The notes under the pieces are model-generated. The model was not told where the DNA came from and made no database searches. It was given only the letters and a program-made list of their open reading frames with translations. A DNA stretch of 7,998 nt from contig JAGBXG010000163.1 of NCBI GenBank assembly GCA_017629415.1, positions 1 to 7,998 of the forward strand. Direction: 5' to 3'. This document shows positions 1 through 5,516 of this stretch, one piece after another. The translations under genes and the position numbers were made by a program. Numbering within the stretch: the stretch's first letter is position 1; the number at the start of each line of letters is the position of its first letter. The DNA is from Pseudomonadota bacterium. GTDB lineage: Bacteria; Myxococcota; Bradymonadia; UBA4248.

Positions 1-36
1 CCTTGAGCTCCTTGGTGGGGTCCGGGGCAAAGCCCC
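1..36 (+). repeat. Truncated copy of GC-rich palindromic intergenic repeat
   Basis: The stretch CTCCTTGGTGGGGTCCGGGG followed by CAAAGCCCC forms a GGGGC-AAA-GCCCC hairpin and ends in TTTTT. Almost the same string occurs on the minus strand at about 7346-7389 (CTCCTTTGGTGGGGTCCGGGG then AAAAGCCCC), so this is one copy of a dispersed family rather than a chance palindrome. The left part is cut by the window edge. The run of T after the stem means this copy could act as an intrinsic terminator for a transcript arriving on the plus strand from the left, but no such gene is visible. The rest of 37-194 holds only a weak CGTGC/GCACG dyad at 93-106 and no convincing gene. Confidence 0.6.
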
Positions 37-194
37 TTTTTGCTCGCCCTTTGGCGCGCTTTCTTCGTCAGCTTCGTCATTTCAGTCGGTCACGTGCGCT
101 AGCACGCTCCCTCCCTTCATTCCTTGCTTCCTCGAAATCACATCCAAATGGCGGCAAAAAAACAGTTGTATTCACGAATCGTTAAGCCCCGGCA

Positions 195-246
195 GGATTC
201 CAAAGGGCAGCGCCCTTTGGCGAGGTTTGGGGTGGAAACCCCAATA
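195..246 (+). repeat. Double-hairpin intergenic repeat
   Basis: Two perfect hairpins lie side by side. CCAAAGGGC (200-208), loop AGC, GCCCTTTGG (212-220) is a 9-bp stem. TTGGGGT (227-233), loop GGAA, ACCCCAA (238-244) is a 7-bp stem with a GNRA-type tetraloop. The same arrangement, starting with GGATTCCAA and joined by AGGTTTGGGG, recurs in the same orientation at 7489-7537 with different bases in the stems that still pair. It sits just past the stop codon of the [2Fe-2S] gene. The seven A of the plus strand give a T run on the minus strand that precedes, not follows, the hairpins as read from that gene, so it is not a standard terminator for it. Confidence 0.7.
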
Positions 247-252
247 AAAAAA

Positions 253-717
253 CTAATCTTTATAGGCGTCGCCGGCGGCTTCGATGGCATCGACGATTTG
301 GACGTAGCCGGTGCATCGGCAGAGGTTATTGGCGATAGCTTTACGGATTTCATCGCGGCTGGGGTGATGGTTTTGCATGAGCAGTGCGTGAGCGGTCATG
401 ACCATACCGGGGATGCAGTAACCGCACTGGATGGCGCCTTTATCGACGAAGGACTGCTGGAGGGGATGCAGTTTGCCTTCTTCGCCTTTGAGTCCTTCGA
501 TGGTCAGAACTTCTTTGCCGGCGGCATGTTTAAGCTGGCGGCGGCATGCGCGCATGGGTTTGCCGTCGATGAGGACGACGCAGGCGCCGCAGATACCGAC
601 GTGACAGCCGTTTTTGGTGCCGGTCAAGTCGAGGTCTTCGCGCAAGAATTCGAGGAGCTCGTCATCCTGACGGGCATCGTCCACAATATGTTTGATTCCG
701 TTGACTGTAATTTCCAT
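253..717 (-). CDS. [2Fe-2S] iron-sulfur subunit of a xanthine dehydrogenase/aldehyde oxidoreductase-type molybdenum hydroxylase
   Basis: This 154-residue protein carries the two [2Fe-2S] clusters that pass electrons from the molybdenum centre to the final acceptor. An N-terminal plant-ferredoxin-like domain (about residues 1-75) has C38, C43, C46 and C58 in GCHVGICGAC...C. A C-terminal helical domain has C98 and C101 in QCGYC and C133 and C135 in NLCRCTGY. All eight cluster ligands are present, and the length is normal for the stand-alone small subunit. Translation from the ATG at 717 gives the expected MEITVNG start; no strong Shine-Dalgarno is visible before it (GGAA lies rather far upstream). 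The partner Mo subunit ends 193 nt upstream on the same strand. No FAD-binding subunit follows within the 252 nt left. The exact substrate cannot be told from this subunit. Confidence 0.95.
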   Translation of the reverse strand: MEITVNGIKHIVDDARQDDELLEFLREDLDLTGTKNGCHVGICGACVVLIDGKPMRACRRQLKHAAGKEVLTIEGLKGEEGKLHPLQQSFVDKGAIQCGYCIPGMVMTAHALLMQNHHPSRDEIRKAIANNLCRCTGYVQIVDAIEAAGDAYKD

Positions 718-805
718 ATATTTCTATTCCATATCATGAAGTTTTGAAGCAAAAAACGGAGGGGATGCCGGTTGGGCGTTTCGGGCAAAGCCCGCATCGG
801 GGGTA

Positions 806-833
806 GGCGCGTATTTGCGCAGCAAATAGCGCC
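806..833 (-). repeat. Hairpin of the TAT...ATA-C family
   Basis: Read on the minus strand: GGCGC, TATTTGC, loop TGC, GCAAATA, an unpaired C, then GCGCC. The stem is 12 bp with one bulged C directly 3' of ATA. The same layout appears at 3391-3410, 3421-3447, 3456-3478, 5480-5510 and 5517-5546. This copy lies in the gap between the Mo and [2Fe-2S] genes. A simpler CGGGC-AAA-GCCCG hairpin sits beside it at 782-794. Because both hairpins are inside the putative xdh transcript they may affect mRNA stability or differential expression of the two subunits; that role is inference. Confidence 0.65.
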
Positions 834-836
834 GTA

Positions 837-890
837 GGGGGCTTGGCCCCCCACCAATTATATATGGGCAACTGCCCCACACGCCCTTTG
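837..890 (-). repeat. Divergent copy of GC-rich palindromic intergenic repeat
   Basis: Read on the minus strand, GGATTCAAAGGGC is followed further on by TTGGTGGGGGGCCAAGCCCC. The latter forms a GGGGGC-loop-GCCCCC stem (837-842 with 846-851). Both the GGATT(C)CAAAGGGC head and the TTGGTGGGG...AAGCCCC tail match the units at 1-36, 195-246 and 7346-7395, though the distance between head and tail is longer here. No T run follows on the minus strand, so I do not call it a terminator. Confidence 0.5.
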
Positions 891-910
891 AATCCAGCCT
901 GAAACCTACC

Positions 911-3160
911 TTAGATCATCACCTTGACGGGCTGATGCTGGCAGCGTTTGCCGGTGGCATGATACAACGCATTGGCCACTGCCGGCGCCATCAGTTCGAG
1001 GGCGGGCTCACCAATGCCTTTTGCCTTGGATTCGGACATCGGATCGGGATTTTCGACGATTGTGACGATGAAATCGGGCAATTCGTTGGCTTTGGGCACT
1101 TTATATTTGCCCAGATTGAGGTTGGTGATTTTGCCGTCTTTGATGCCGAGGTCTTCCATCGTGCCGTAGCCGAAACCTTGCGCCATACCGCCATAAATCT
1201 GTCCGAGGACGAACGGACGATTGACGGCCTTGCCGACATCGTGCGTGGCAGCAGCGTTGAGGAGGCGGATTTTGCCGGTTTTGGGATTGATGGCAATTTC
1301 GGCGGCCTGGCAGCCATAAACCCATGTGAAATAGGCCTTGCCGTGACCGGTTTCTTCGTCCCAGGAGACGTCTTTGACCTTGAAGGTGGCCTGTGCGTAG
1401 GGGTGTACGAGGCGGCCATACAGCTTGCCGACGGCGGCATCCCAGGTTAGGGATTTTCCGTTGGGAGCGGTCAGGCAGTCATTGGCAAAGACGACTTCTT
1501 CGGCCTTGCAATCGAGATCGCCGCACAGGGCTTCGGAGATTTGAGCTTTAATCTTGTTACAGGCCAAGACGACGGCGCTGGTGCCGACGATGGTGCCTCG
1601 CGAGGCAACGGTTGTACCTGAATCGGGAATGCTGGAGGTGGAGCCACGGCGATATCGGATGCGTTCGCGTTTGACCCCGAGATATTCGGCGGCCGTCAAG
1701 ATCATGGCACTTTCGGAGCCCTGACCATTTTCGTGAATACCCGTTTCGACCAAAATGGAGCCGTCATACTGGCAGTTGATGATGGCGGCGCACATGTCGG
1801 GACCTTCGGCGCCCAGGCTCATGCCGCGATAACTCATGGCCACGCCGATACCATAATATTCGCCGTCTTCATTGAGATTGCCGTAAGTATTGTTTTTGCG
1901 TTTTTCGAAATAACCGATTTTTTCGAGTGTCGTGTTCAGCACCTGTTCCATGCTGACGGTGTGGTTATTGAGCACCTGCTGCGTGATCGTCGTCGAGCCC
2001 TGGCGCACCATATTGATGCGACGGAAATCGATTTCATCGATATTGAGTGCGGCGGCAGCTTTTTCGACCATCTGTTCGACGATAAAGTTCATCTGCGGCG
2101 AACCGAAACCACGGAATGCGCCGGTAAAGACATTATTCGTGTGAACGCCGTAAACGTCGCAATGGACATTGGGCACGACATAGGGGCCGCAGCACTGAAC
2201 GGTGGAGCGCCAGGTGACCCAGGGGGTGACGGAACAATAGGCGCCGCCATCGGCAAAAACCTTGATATCGCAGGCTTTGATATGGACGTCTTTGCTCAAC
2301 CCCATCTTATAATAAACTTTATAAGGATGGCGTTTATAGCTTTCTTTCATCGACCATTCGCGATCATACGTGAGCTTGCACGGACGGTTGGTGAGACGTG
2401 CGCACAGCGCCGCTCTGGCCGCCACAATCGCCGCCGTATCATCTTTGCCGCCAAATCCGCCGCCGACCGCGATCGTGTACACTTCCACATTCGCAAAGGG
2501 TTCGCCCAAAACACACGACGTAAAACGACGCGCCACAAACGGATGCTGCATGGAGCCATAAATGCGAATCACGCCGTCATCATCGGGCACGGCAACGCTC
2601 GATTCGGGCTCGATATAGGCATGTTCCTGATGGCTGGTCGTAAAGATTTCATCCAAAACCAAATCACAATCGGCAAACGCGGCCTTTGCATCGCCGGTAC
2701 GTACTTTATGATGGTTAATCAGGTTGGTGCCTTTATCGGGATGAATCAAAAATTCATCTTTGAATCCTTCTTCGGGATCGAGAATATGGGGCAGCACTTC
2801 GAGGTCAGCGCGCACGAGTTTGGCGGCTTCCAGCGCCTGTTTGCGCGTCTCGGCCACGACGAGTGCAATGACATCGCCCTGCATGCGAATGCGATCGCCT
2901 GCCAAAATGCGGTAATCGCGTTGAATCTGACCAAACACGGGAACGCCAGGCGCATCTTTCGCCGTCACAATGCGCACCACACCGGGCATCTTTGCCGCTT
3001 CTTCCGTATGCACGCACTTGATTTCCGCGCTGATTTCATCCGTGTAAACCGGCACCACGTGCAGCATATTATGGAATTTATAGTCATCCGCATACTTCGC
3101 ACGGCCCGTCACTTTTGCCACAGCATCATTACGCCAGGCTTTTGTCTCAGTCACTGTCAT
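911..3160 (-). CDS. Molybdenum-cofactor-binding catalytic subunit, xanthine dehydrogenase/aldehyde oxidoreductase family
   Basis: This 749-residue protein is the catalytic subunit of a molybdenum hydroxylase, which inserts water-derived oxygen into a purine or other heterocycle, or an aldehyde, at a Mo-pterin centre. The N-terminal a/b-hammerhead domain spans about residues 15-125. The Mo-pterin part follows, with GGGFGGK (233-239), AFRGFGSPQ (348-356), ENGQGSES (477-484), GTTVASRGT (515-523) and KGIGEP near the C-terminus. E718 in GIGEP matches the catalytic Glu of the family (bovine xanthine oxidase Glu1261). R350 matches the substrate Arg880, which favours a purine-type substrate, but bovine Glu802 aligns with D240. 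I chose the ATG at 3160 because a perfect AAGGAGGT precedes it; a reading frame extending to 3283 adds a tail unlike the family. The [2Fe-2S] subunit lies downstream; no FAD subunit is visible. Assignment to the family is firm; xanthine as substrate is only likely. Confidence 0.93.
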   Translation of the reverse strand: MTVTETKAWRNDAVAKVTGRAKYADDYKFHNMLHVVPVYTDEISAEIKCVHTEEAAKMPGVVRIVTAKDAPGVPVFGQIQRDYRILAGDRIRMQGDVIALVVAETRKQALEAAKLVRADLEVLPHILDPEEGFKDEFLIHPDKGTNLINHHKVRTGDAKAAFADCDLVLDEIFTTSHQEHAYIEPESSVAVPDDDGVIRIYGSMQHPFVARRFTSCVLGEPFANVEVYTIAVGGGFGGKDDTAAIVAARAALCARLTNRPCKLTYDREWSMKESYKRHPYKVYYKMGLSKDVHIKACDIKVFADGGAYCSVTPWVTWRSTVQCCGPYVVPNVHCDVYGVHTNNVFTGAFRGFGSPQMNFIVEQMVEKAAAALNIDEIDFRRINMVRQGSTTITQQVLNNHTVSMEQVLNTTLEKIGYFEKRKNNTYGNLNEDGEYYGIGVAMSYRGMSLGAEGPDMCAAIINCQYDGSILVETGIHENGQGSESAMILTAAEYLGVKRERIRYRRGSTSSIPDSGTTVASRGTIVGTSAVVLACNKIKAQISEALCGDLDCKAEEVVFANDCLTAPNGKSLTWDAAVGKLYGRLVHPYAQATFKVKDVSWDEETGHGKAYFTWVYGCQAAEIAINPKTGKIRLLNAAATHDVGKAVNRPFVLGQIYGGMAQGFGYGTMEDLGIKDGKITNLNLGKYKVPKANELPDFIVTIVENPDPMSESKAKGIGEPALELMAPAVANALYHATGKRCQHQPVKVMI

Positions 3161-3171
3161 GCAACCTCCTT
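3161..3171 (-). promoter_or_regulatory. Shine-Dalgarno deciding the Mo-subunit start
   Basis: The minus strand reads AAGGAGGT (3164-3171), then TGC, then the ATG at 3158-3160. It is a full-length anti-SD match at short spacing, and it sets the start 123 nt downstream of the longest possible frame. Confidence 0.85.
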
Positions 3172-3307
3172 CCTTTCGCATGGTCATCATTATTGCAGGC
3201 AAAATCCTGCCACAAATTATCATCCATAACAGATTTGCCGCATTTTTTTGATAAAATTCAACAAAAAATCGACAAAACTGCACCTGCTACTTCATCACAG
3301 CTCATCA

Positions 3308-3350
3308 GTTGATATCCATTAAATTAGTATATGTTGATATCGTATATCAA
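3308..3350. promoter_or_regulatory. Candidate operator: repeated GTTGATATC motif upstream of the Mo-subunit gene
   Basis: GTTGATATC occurs at 3308-3316 and again at 3333-3341, a 25-nt period. The second copy also forms a dyad, TTGATAT (3334-3340), CGT, ATATCAA (3344-3350). The cluster is about 150-190 nt before the Mo-subunit start and overlaps the possible -10 box at 3326-3331. Direct plus inverted copies at a promoter are typical of a regulator site, but AT-rich DNA yields such patterns by chance, and no regulator gene is in the window. Confidence 0.35.
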
Positions 3351-3389
3351 TATCTATAAACTTCGTTTTTAATATTTTCTTTTGAGCTC

Positions 3390-3480
3390 CGGCTATGCTT
3401 CGCATACGCCTCCGCGAGTCGCGGCTATCGCTGAAGCGATACGCCGCGCCGCCGTCGCTATGGCTTGCGCCATACGCGCC
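3390..3480 (+). repeat. Tandem array of three covarying TAT...ATA-C hairpins
   Basis: Three hairpins stand in a row. First: GGC (3391), TATGC, loop TTC, GCATA, C, GCC (ends 3410). Second: GCGGC (3421), TATCGC, loop TGAA, GCGATA, C, GCCGC (ends 3447). Third: CGC (3456), TATGGC, loop TTGC, GCCATA, C, GCG (ends 3478). Each has the fixed TAT/ATA pair and the same unpaired C after ATA, while inner stem and outer base differ and still pair. A further small CCGCG-AGT-CGCGG dyad (3412-3424) links the first two. The block is GC-rich inside AT-rich surroundings, downstream of the GHKL-peptidase gene. Confidence 0.8.
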
Positions 3481-3565
3481 GGCATTGCTATCGTTTGCCC
3501 ACATAAAACCTTCATCATCAAAATTGCCTCTGATTTCGCGCTTGTTTTATCAAACATAGCAATAT

Positions 3566-5140
3566 TCAATCTCCATGAGCATTTTGAACTTCAAACACAT
3601 TTTCCCATTCTTTCTTACTGTTTTCAATTTCTGCTTGGTGATTGAGAAGTATTTCCATGGCATGGGTCAGCCCCAAGCTAAAAGCATGAGAAGAATCTCC
3701 CCCAAAAGTATGGCACAATTCGTGAATATAAGTGGCCAGTGCATCGTAAAAAGCAGTTTTCCTGAATATTGATTTTTTCAAATATATCATACCAATATCA
3801 TAACGAATGGAAAGAGAACACTTGTTGATGAGTGTACGATGACGTTTAAATACCAAAGCCATACCATGATAAATCGCTTTTTCATTGGTAATCAATTTAC
3901 GTTCTGGCCAATCTTTAAAAATGAAAAAACCACAATAGATATTTTGAGTAAGTTTTTCTAAAATTTCAAAACATTGATTCTCTACAGGATGCGTTACACT
4001 GTCATCAATGACAAAACCACCATGTTCTTCGCAAAATTCCTCAAGCGTTGGATACGATAATTTTTGAAAAGTATCCTTAACCATAAGATATTTTTCATCC
4101 TGTGATTCAATCCACGATTTTGCCTGACTTCGCTTGTTTTTTTCCTGAATTGATTTGATACGTTTCAAACATAATAAATTAGGATACATGGTGCGAAACA
4201 TATTGGTGTGTACCATGGATTGACTGATATTATAAATAAGACTGTCTACCGTTGGACTCCAACTATGAATACAATATGGTGTTGGTTTATACGAATTCCA
4301 ATAACGACGCATTTTAATCAATACAAATAATGAAGCTGCAGGATCTAAATAATATGACAATTTATGAAAAATACTGACAACATCAAAAGAATATAGTCCT
4401 TTTCTCTCTCTGTCCTCTTTTTTATAATGGTGCAAACAAACGATTAAATCAAAAGGATTTGTCCCAAGCATCTGGTATGCGCAAAACACTGCACCTTTGC
4501 GACCATAATCGCTCACATACGGCAGTCCTTTATGAATCGGTTTTTTACTTCTTTTATAGACTGCACCATATTTACTTTCCCAAATTTTATCCCCAAACAT
4601 AGGGTTTTCTGGATAATAAAAGCTTTCAAGCACAGTTTGGAATGTCTCATAATCACATGGATTGATTGAAGACAAAATAAGCTTGCTCCCTCTATTGTTT
4701 TGGGTTTTATGAACATGATACGCCAACATATTTACAATCTGGTGATCTATCGTTTGTTCCTGGGTGATGACTTTTAATTTCCAATCACCTGAATGCATTT
4801 CAACATTCCAGCTGCAATCTCTTAACGCACATAAGGATGCGATTTTAAATCCTTCGCCAAAATATCCCGCATATTGAGCCGAATTTGATGTTTTCGTAGA
4901 AGCTCCAATATGAAGTAACCACTCATAACTAAATTCAACATCATCAATATACATGGTTAATTGACGCTTTTTGATATCATAATGATATTTAAACTTACTG
5001 TTCCATTGATTTGCTCCAACTGAATCGTAAAAGTTTTGAACGAAATCTCTTAAAATACTATATCTGTTCCAACAAACAGGATATGTCATTACAATATTAA
5101 GAGGGATGATCTTTCCAGATTTGGGAATTTGTGATGCCAT
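3566..5140 (-). CDS. Orphan GHKL-ATPase-like protein with C-terminal HExxH metallopeptidase motif
   Basis: I do not recognise a named family for this 524-residue protein. The N-terminus (about 25-170) resembles the GHKL (Hsp90/MutL/MORC) ATP-binding fold. LRDFVQNFYDS (30-40) fits the N box, with N36 as the Mg ligand and D32 where Glu is usual. IDDVEF (65-70) lies where DxGxG is expected but lacks its glycines. HIGASTK (77-83) and GYFGEGFKIA (92-101) match the lid motifs closely. The middle has no known signature and no signal peptide or membrane helix is evident. The C-terminus has HELCH (473-477) and then GGDSSH (480-485), a zincin-type site in which H473 and H477 would bind zinc, E474 would be the catalytic base and D482 or H485 the third ligand. 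The ATG at 5140 has AAAGGT six nt upstream; an in-frame TTG at 5167 is less likely. The gene is strikingly AT-rich beside its neighbours, which suggests transfer. Function unknown; a conflict-system effector is a guess. Confidence 0.85.
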   Translation of the reverse strand: MASQIPKSGKIIPLNIVMTYPVCWNRYSILRDFVQNFYDSVGANQWNSKFKYHYDIKKRQLTMYIDDVEFSYEWLLHIGASTKTSNSAQYAGYFGEGFKIASLCALRDCSWNVEMHSGDWKLKVITQEQTIDHQIVNMLAYHVHKTQNNRGSKLILSSINPCDYETFQTVLESFYYPENPMFGDKIWESKYGAVYKRSKKPIHKGLPYVSDYGRKGAVFCAYQMLGTNPFDLIVCLHHYKKEDRERKGLYSFDVVSIFHKLSYYLDPAASLFVLIKMRRYWNSYKPTPYCIHSWSPTVDSLIYNISQSMVHTNMFRTMYPNLLCLKRIKSIQEKNKRSQAKSWIESQDEKYLMVKDTFQKLSYPTLEEFCEEHGGFVIDDSVTHPVENQCFEILEKLTQNIYCGFFIFKDWPERKLITNEKAIYHGMALVFKRHRTLINKCSLSIRYDIGMIYLKKSIFRKTAFYDALATYIHELCHTFGGDSSHAFSLGLTHAMEILLNHQAEIENSKKEWENVFEVQNAHGD

Positions 5141-5195
5141 GAGGATACCTTTTGAAACGAGTGACAATGATAACGTATATAAAAATACCTAAGAA

Positions 5196-5219
5196 ATTGA
5201 GAATGCTCACCTTCTCAAT
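5196..5219. promoter_or_regulatory. 8-bp dyad in the GHKL-peptidase leader, candidate operator
   Basis: ATTGAGAA (5196-5203) and TTCTCAAT (5212-5219) are perfect inverted copies separated by TGCTCACC. The dyad lies 56-79 nt upstream of the ATG and between that ATG and the TTGACA hexamer at 5259-5264. It may be a repressor site or an RNA hairpin in the leader. Location and symmetry are the only evidence. Confidence 0.35.
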
Positions 5220-5258
5220 CCTTCATGGCAAATTGATTTCGCTCGCTTGCATACACAC

Positions 5259-5264
5259 TGTCAA
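5259..5264 (-). promoter_or_regulatory. Possible -35 box for the GHKL-peptidase gene
   Basis: The minus strand has the consensus hexamer TTGACA, about 120 nt before the start codon and next to the 17-bp inverted repeat. The best -10 candidate at 17-nt spacing, CGAAAT, is poor, so this is a weak call. Confidence 0.25.
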
Positions 5265-5267
5265 GAC

Positions 5268-5308
5268 TTTTATTCACATAAAAAGAACAAATTTTTATGT
5301 GAATAAAA
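5268..5308. repeat. Perfect 17-bp AT-rich inverted repeat
   Basis: TTTTATTCACATAAAAA (5268-5284) and TTTTTATGTGAATAAAA (5292-5308) are perfect inverted copies around the 7-nt loop GAACAAA. The pair is bracketed by the direct repeat TCAAG at 5261-5265 and 5311-5315. It lies about 130 nt upstream of the GHKL-peptidase start and 170 nt downstream of the proS terminator. It may be a bidirectional terminator (both ends are T-rich on the strand leaving the stem), a regulator site, or a miniature-element trace. The sequence alone does not decide between these. Confidence 0.75.
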
Positions 5309-5395
5309 ACTCAAGCAAATCAGACTGTTGGTAATATCAGTCAATGTGTAAAAAGCTTACTTTGAAACAAGTTCTCTTCAAGATGAGGTGAAATG

Positions 5396-5503
5396 ATGTT
5401 TGTTCACTGGATGCCCCATTTTTTGCGAACATTTATGGCTCAGCACCAGGTTCTGCTGCAGAGCCCCAAAAATAAAAAAAGCCGGGCGTATGCGTCAGCA
5501 TAG
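5396..5503 (+). CDS. Speculative 35-residue small ORF
   Basis: This is the only candidate gene on the plus strand. GAGGTG (5385-5390) stands five nt before the ATG at 5396, a good Shine-Dalgarno. The predicted peptide starts MFVHWMPHFLRTFMAQ and ends KKSRAYASA, reading into the proS terminator hairpin. The tail is simply what that hairpin encodes, which argues against a real protein, and no promoter is evident. I list it because of the ribosome site, at low confidence. Confidence 0.15.
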   Translation: MFVHWMPHFLRTFMAQHQVLLQSPKNKKSRAYASA

Positions 5504-5510
5504 CCCGGCT
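5471..5510 (-). terminator. Intrinsic terminator of proS
   Basis: Read on the minus strand: AGCCGGGC, TATGC, loop TGAC, GCATA, unpaired C, GCCCGGCT, then TTTTTTATTTTT. A 13-bp stem followed at once by a T run is a classical Rho-independent terminator about 60 nt past the proS stop codon. The stem has the same TAT/ATA pair and bulged C as the hairpins at 3390-3480, 806-833 and 5517-5546, so it looks like a repeat copy put to use as a terminator. Confidence 0.9.
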
Positions 5511-5516
5511 GATCGG

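Larger units (their letters stand above)
3161..3565. other. Intergenic region between the GHKL-peptidase gene and the Mo-subunit gene
   Basis: This 405-nt spacer holds no credible gene. The part next to the Mo gene (3172-3390) is AT-rich and should contain its promoter; TATACT on the minus strand (3326-3331) is a possible -10 box but lacks a good -35 partner. The middle (3390-3480) is an abrupt GC-rich block of three hairpins. The rest (3481-3565) shows no structure I can name, and no T-run terminator follows the GHKL-peptidase stop codon. Confidence 0.6.

Noticed and set aside
124..747. Plus-strand open frame of 207 codons
   Set aside because: It is antisense to the [2Fe-2S] subunit, which has all eight cluster cysteines; the antisense frame shows only low-complexity Phe/Asp/Gly/Ala composition.
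1733..3229. Long plus-strand open frame (498 codons)
   Set aside because: It lies antisense to the Mo-subunit gene, whose protein motifs are unmistakable. The antisense product is rich in His, Ala and Ile without any domain, as expected from the complement of a GC-biased gene.
3161..3283. N-terminal extension of the Mo subunit to position 3283
   Set aside because: The perfect AAGGAGGT at 3164-3171 directs initiation at 3160, and the added residues do not resemble the family N-terminus.
3172..3330. Molybdenum-cofactor riboswitch upstream of the Mo subunit
   Set aside because: I could not find the multi-helix layout expected of that RNA; only short AT-rich dyads are present. A covariance-model search would settle it.
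3390..3480. CRISPR array
   Set aside because: The three units are self-pairing hairpins with differing stems and no spacers of regular length between identical repeats.
5261..5315. Insertion sequence or MITE
   Set aside because: There is an inverted repeat with 5-nt direct repeats, but the element is just about 45 nt, has no internal sequence beyond the loop, and no transposase is present. It is kept only as an inverted repeat.
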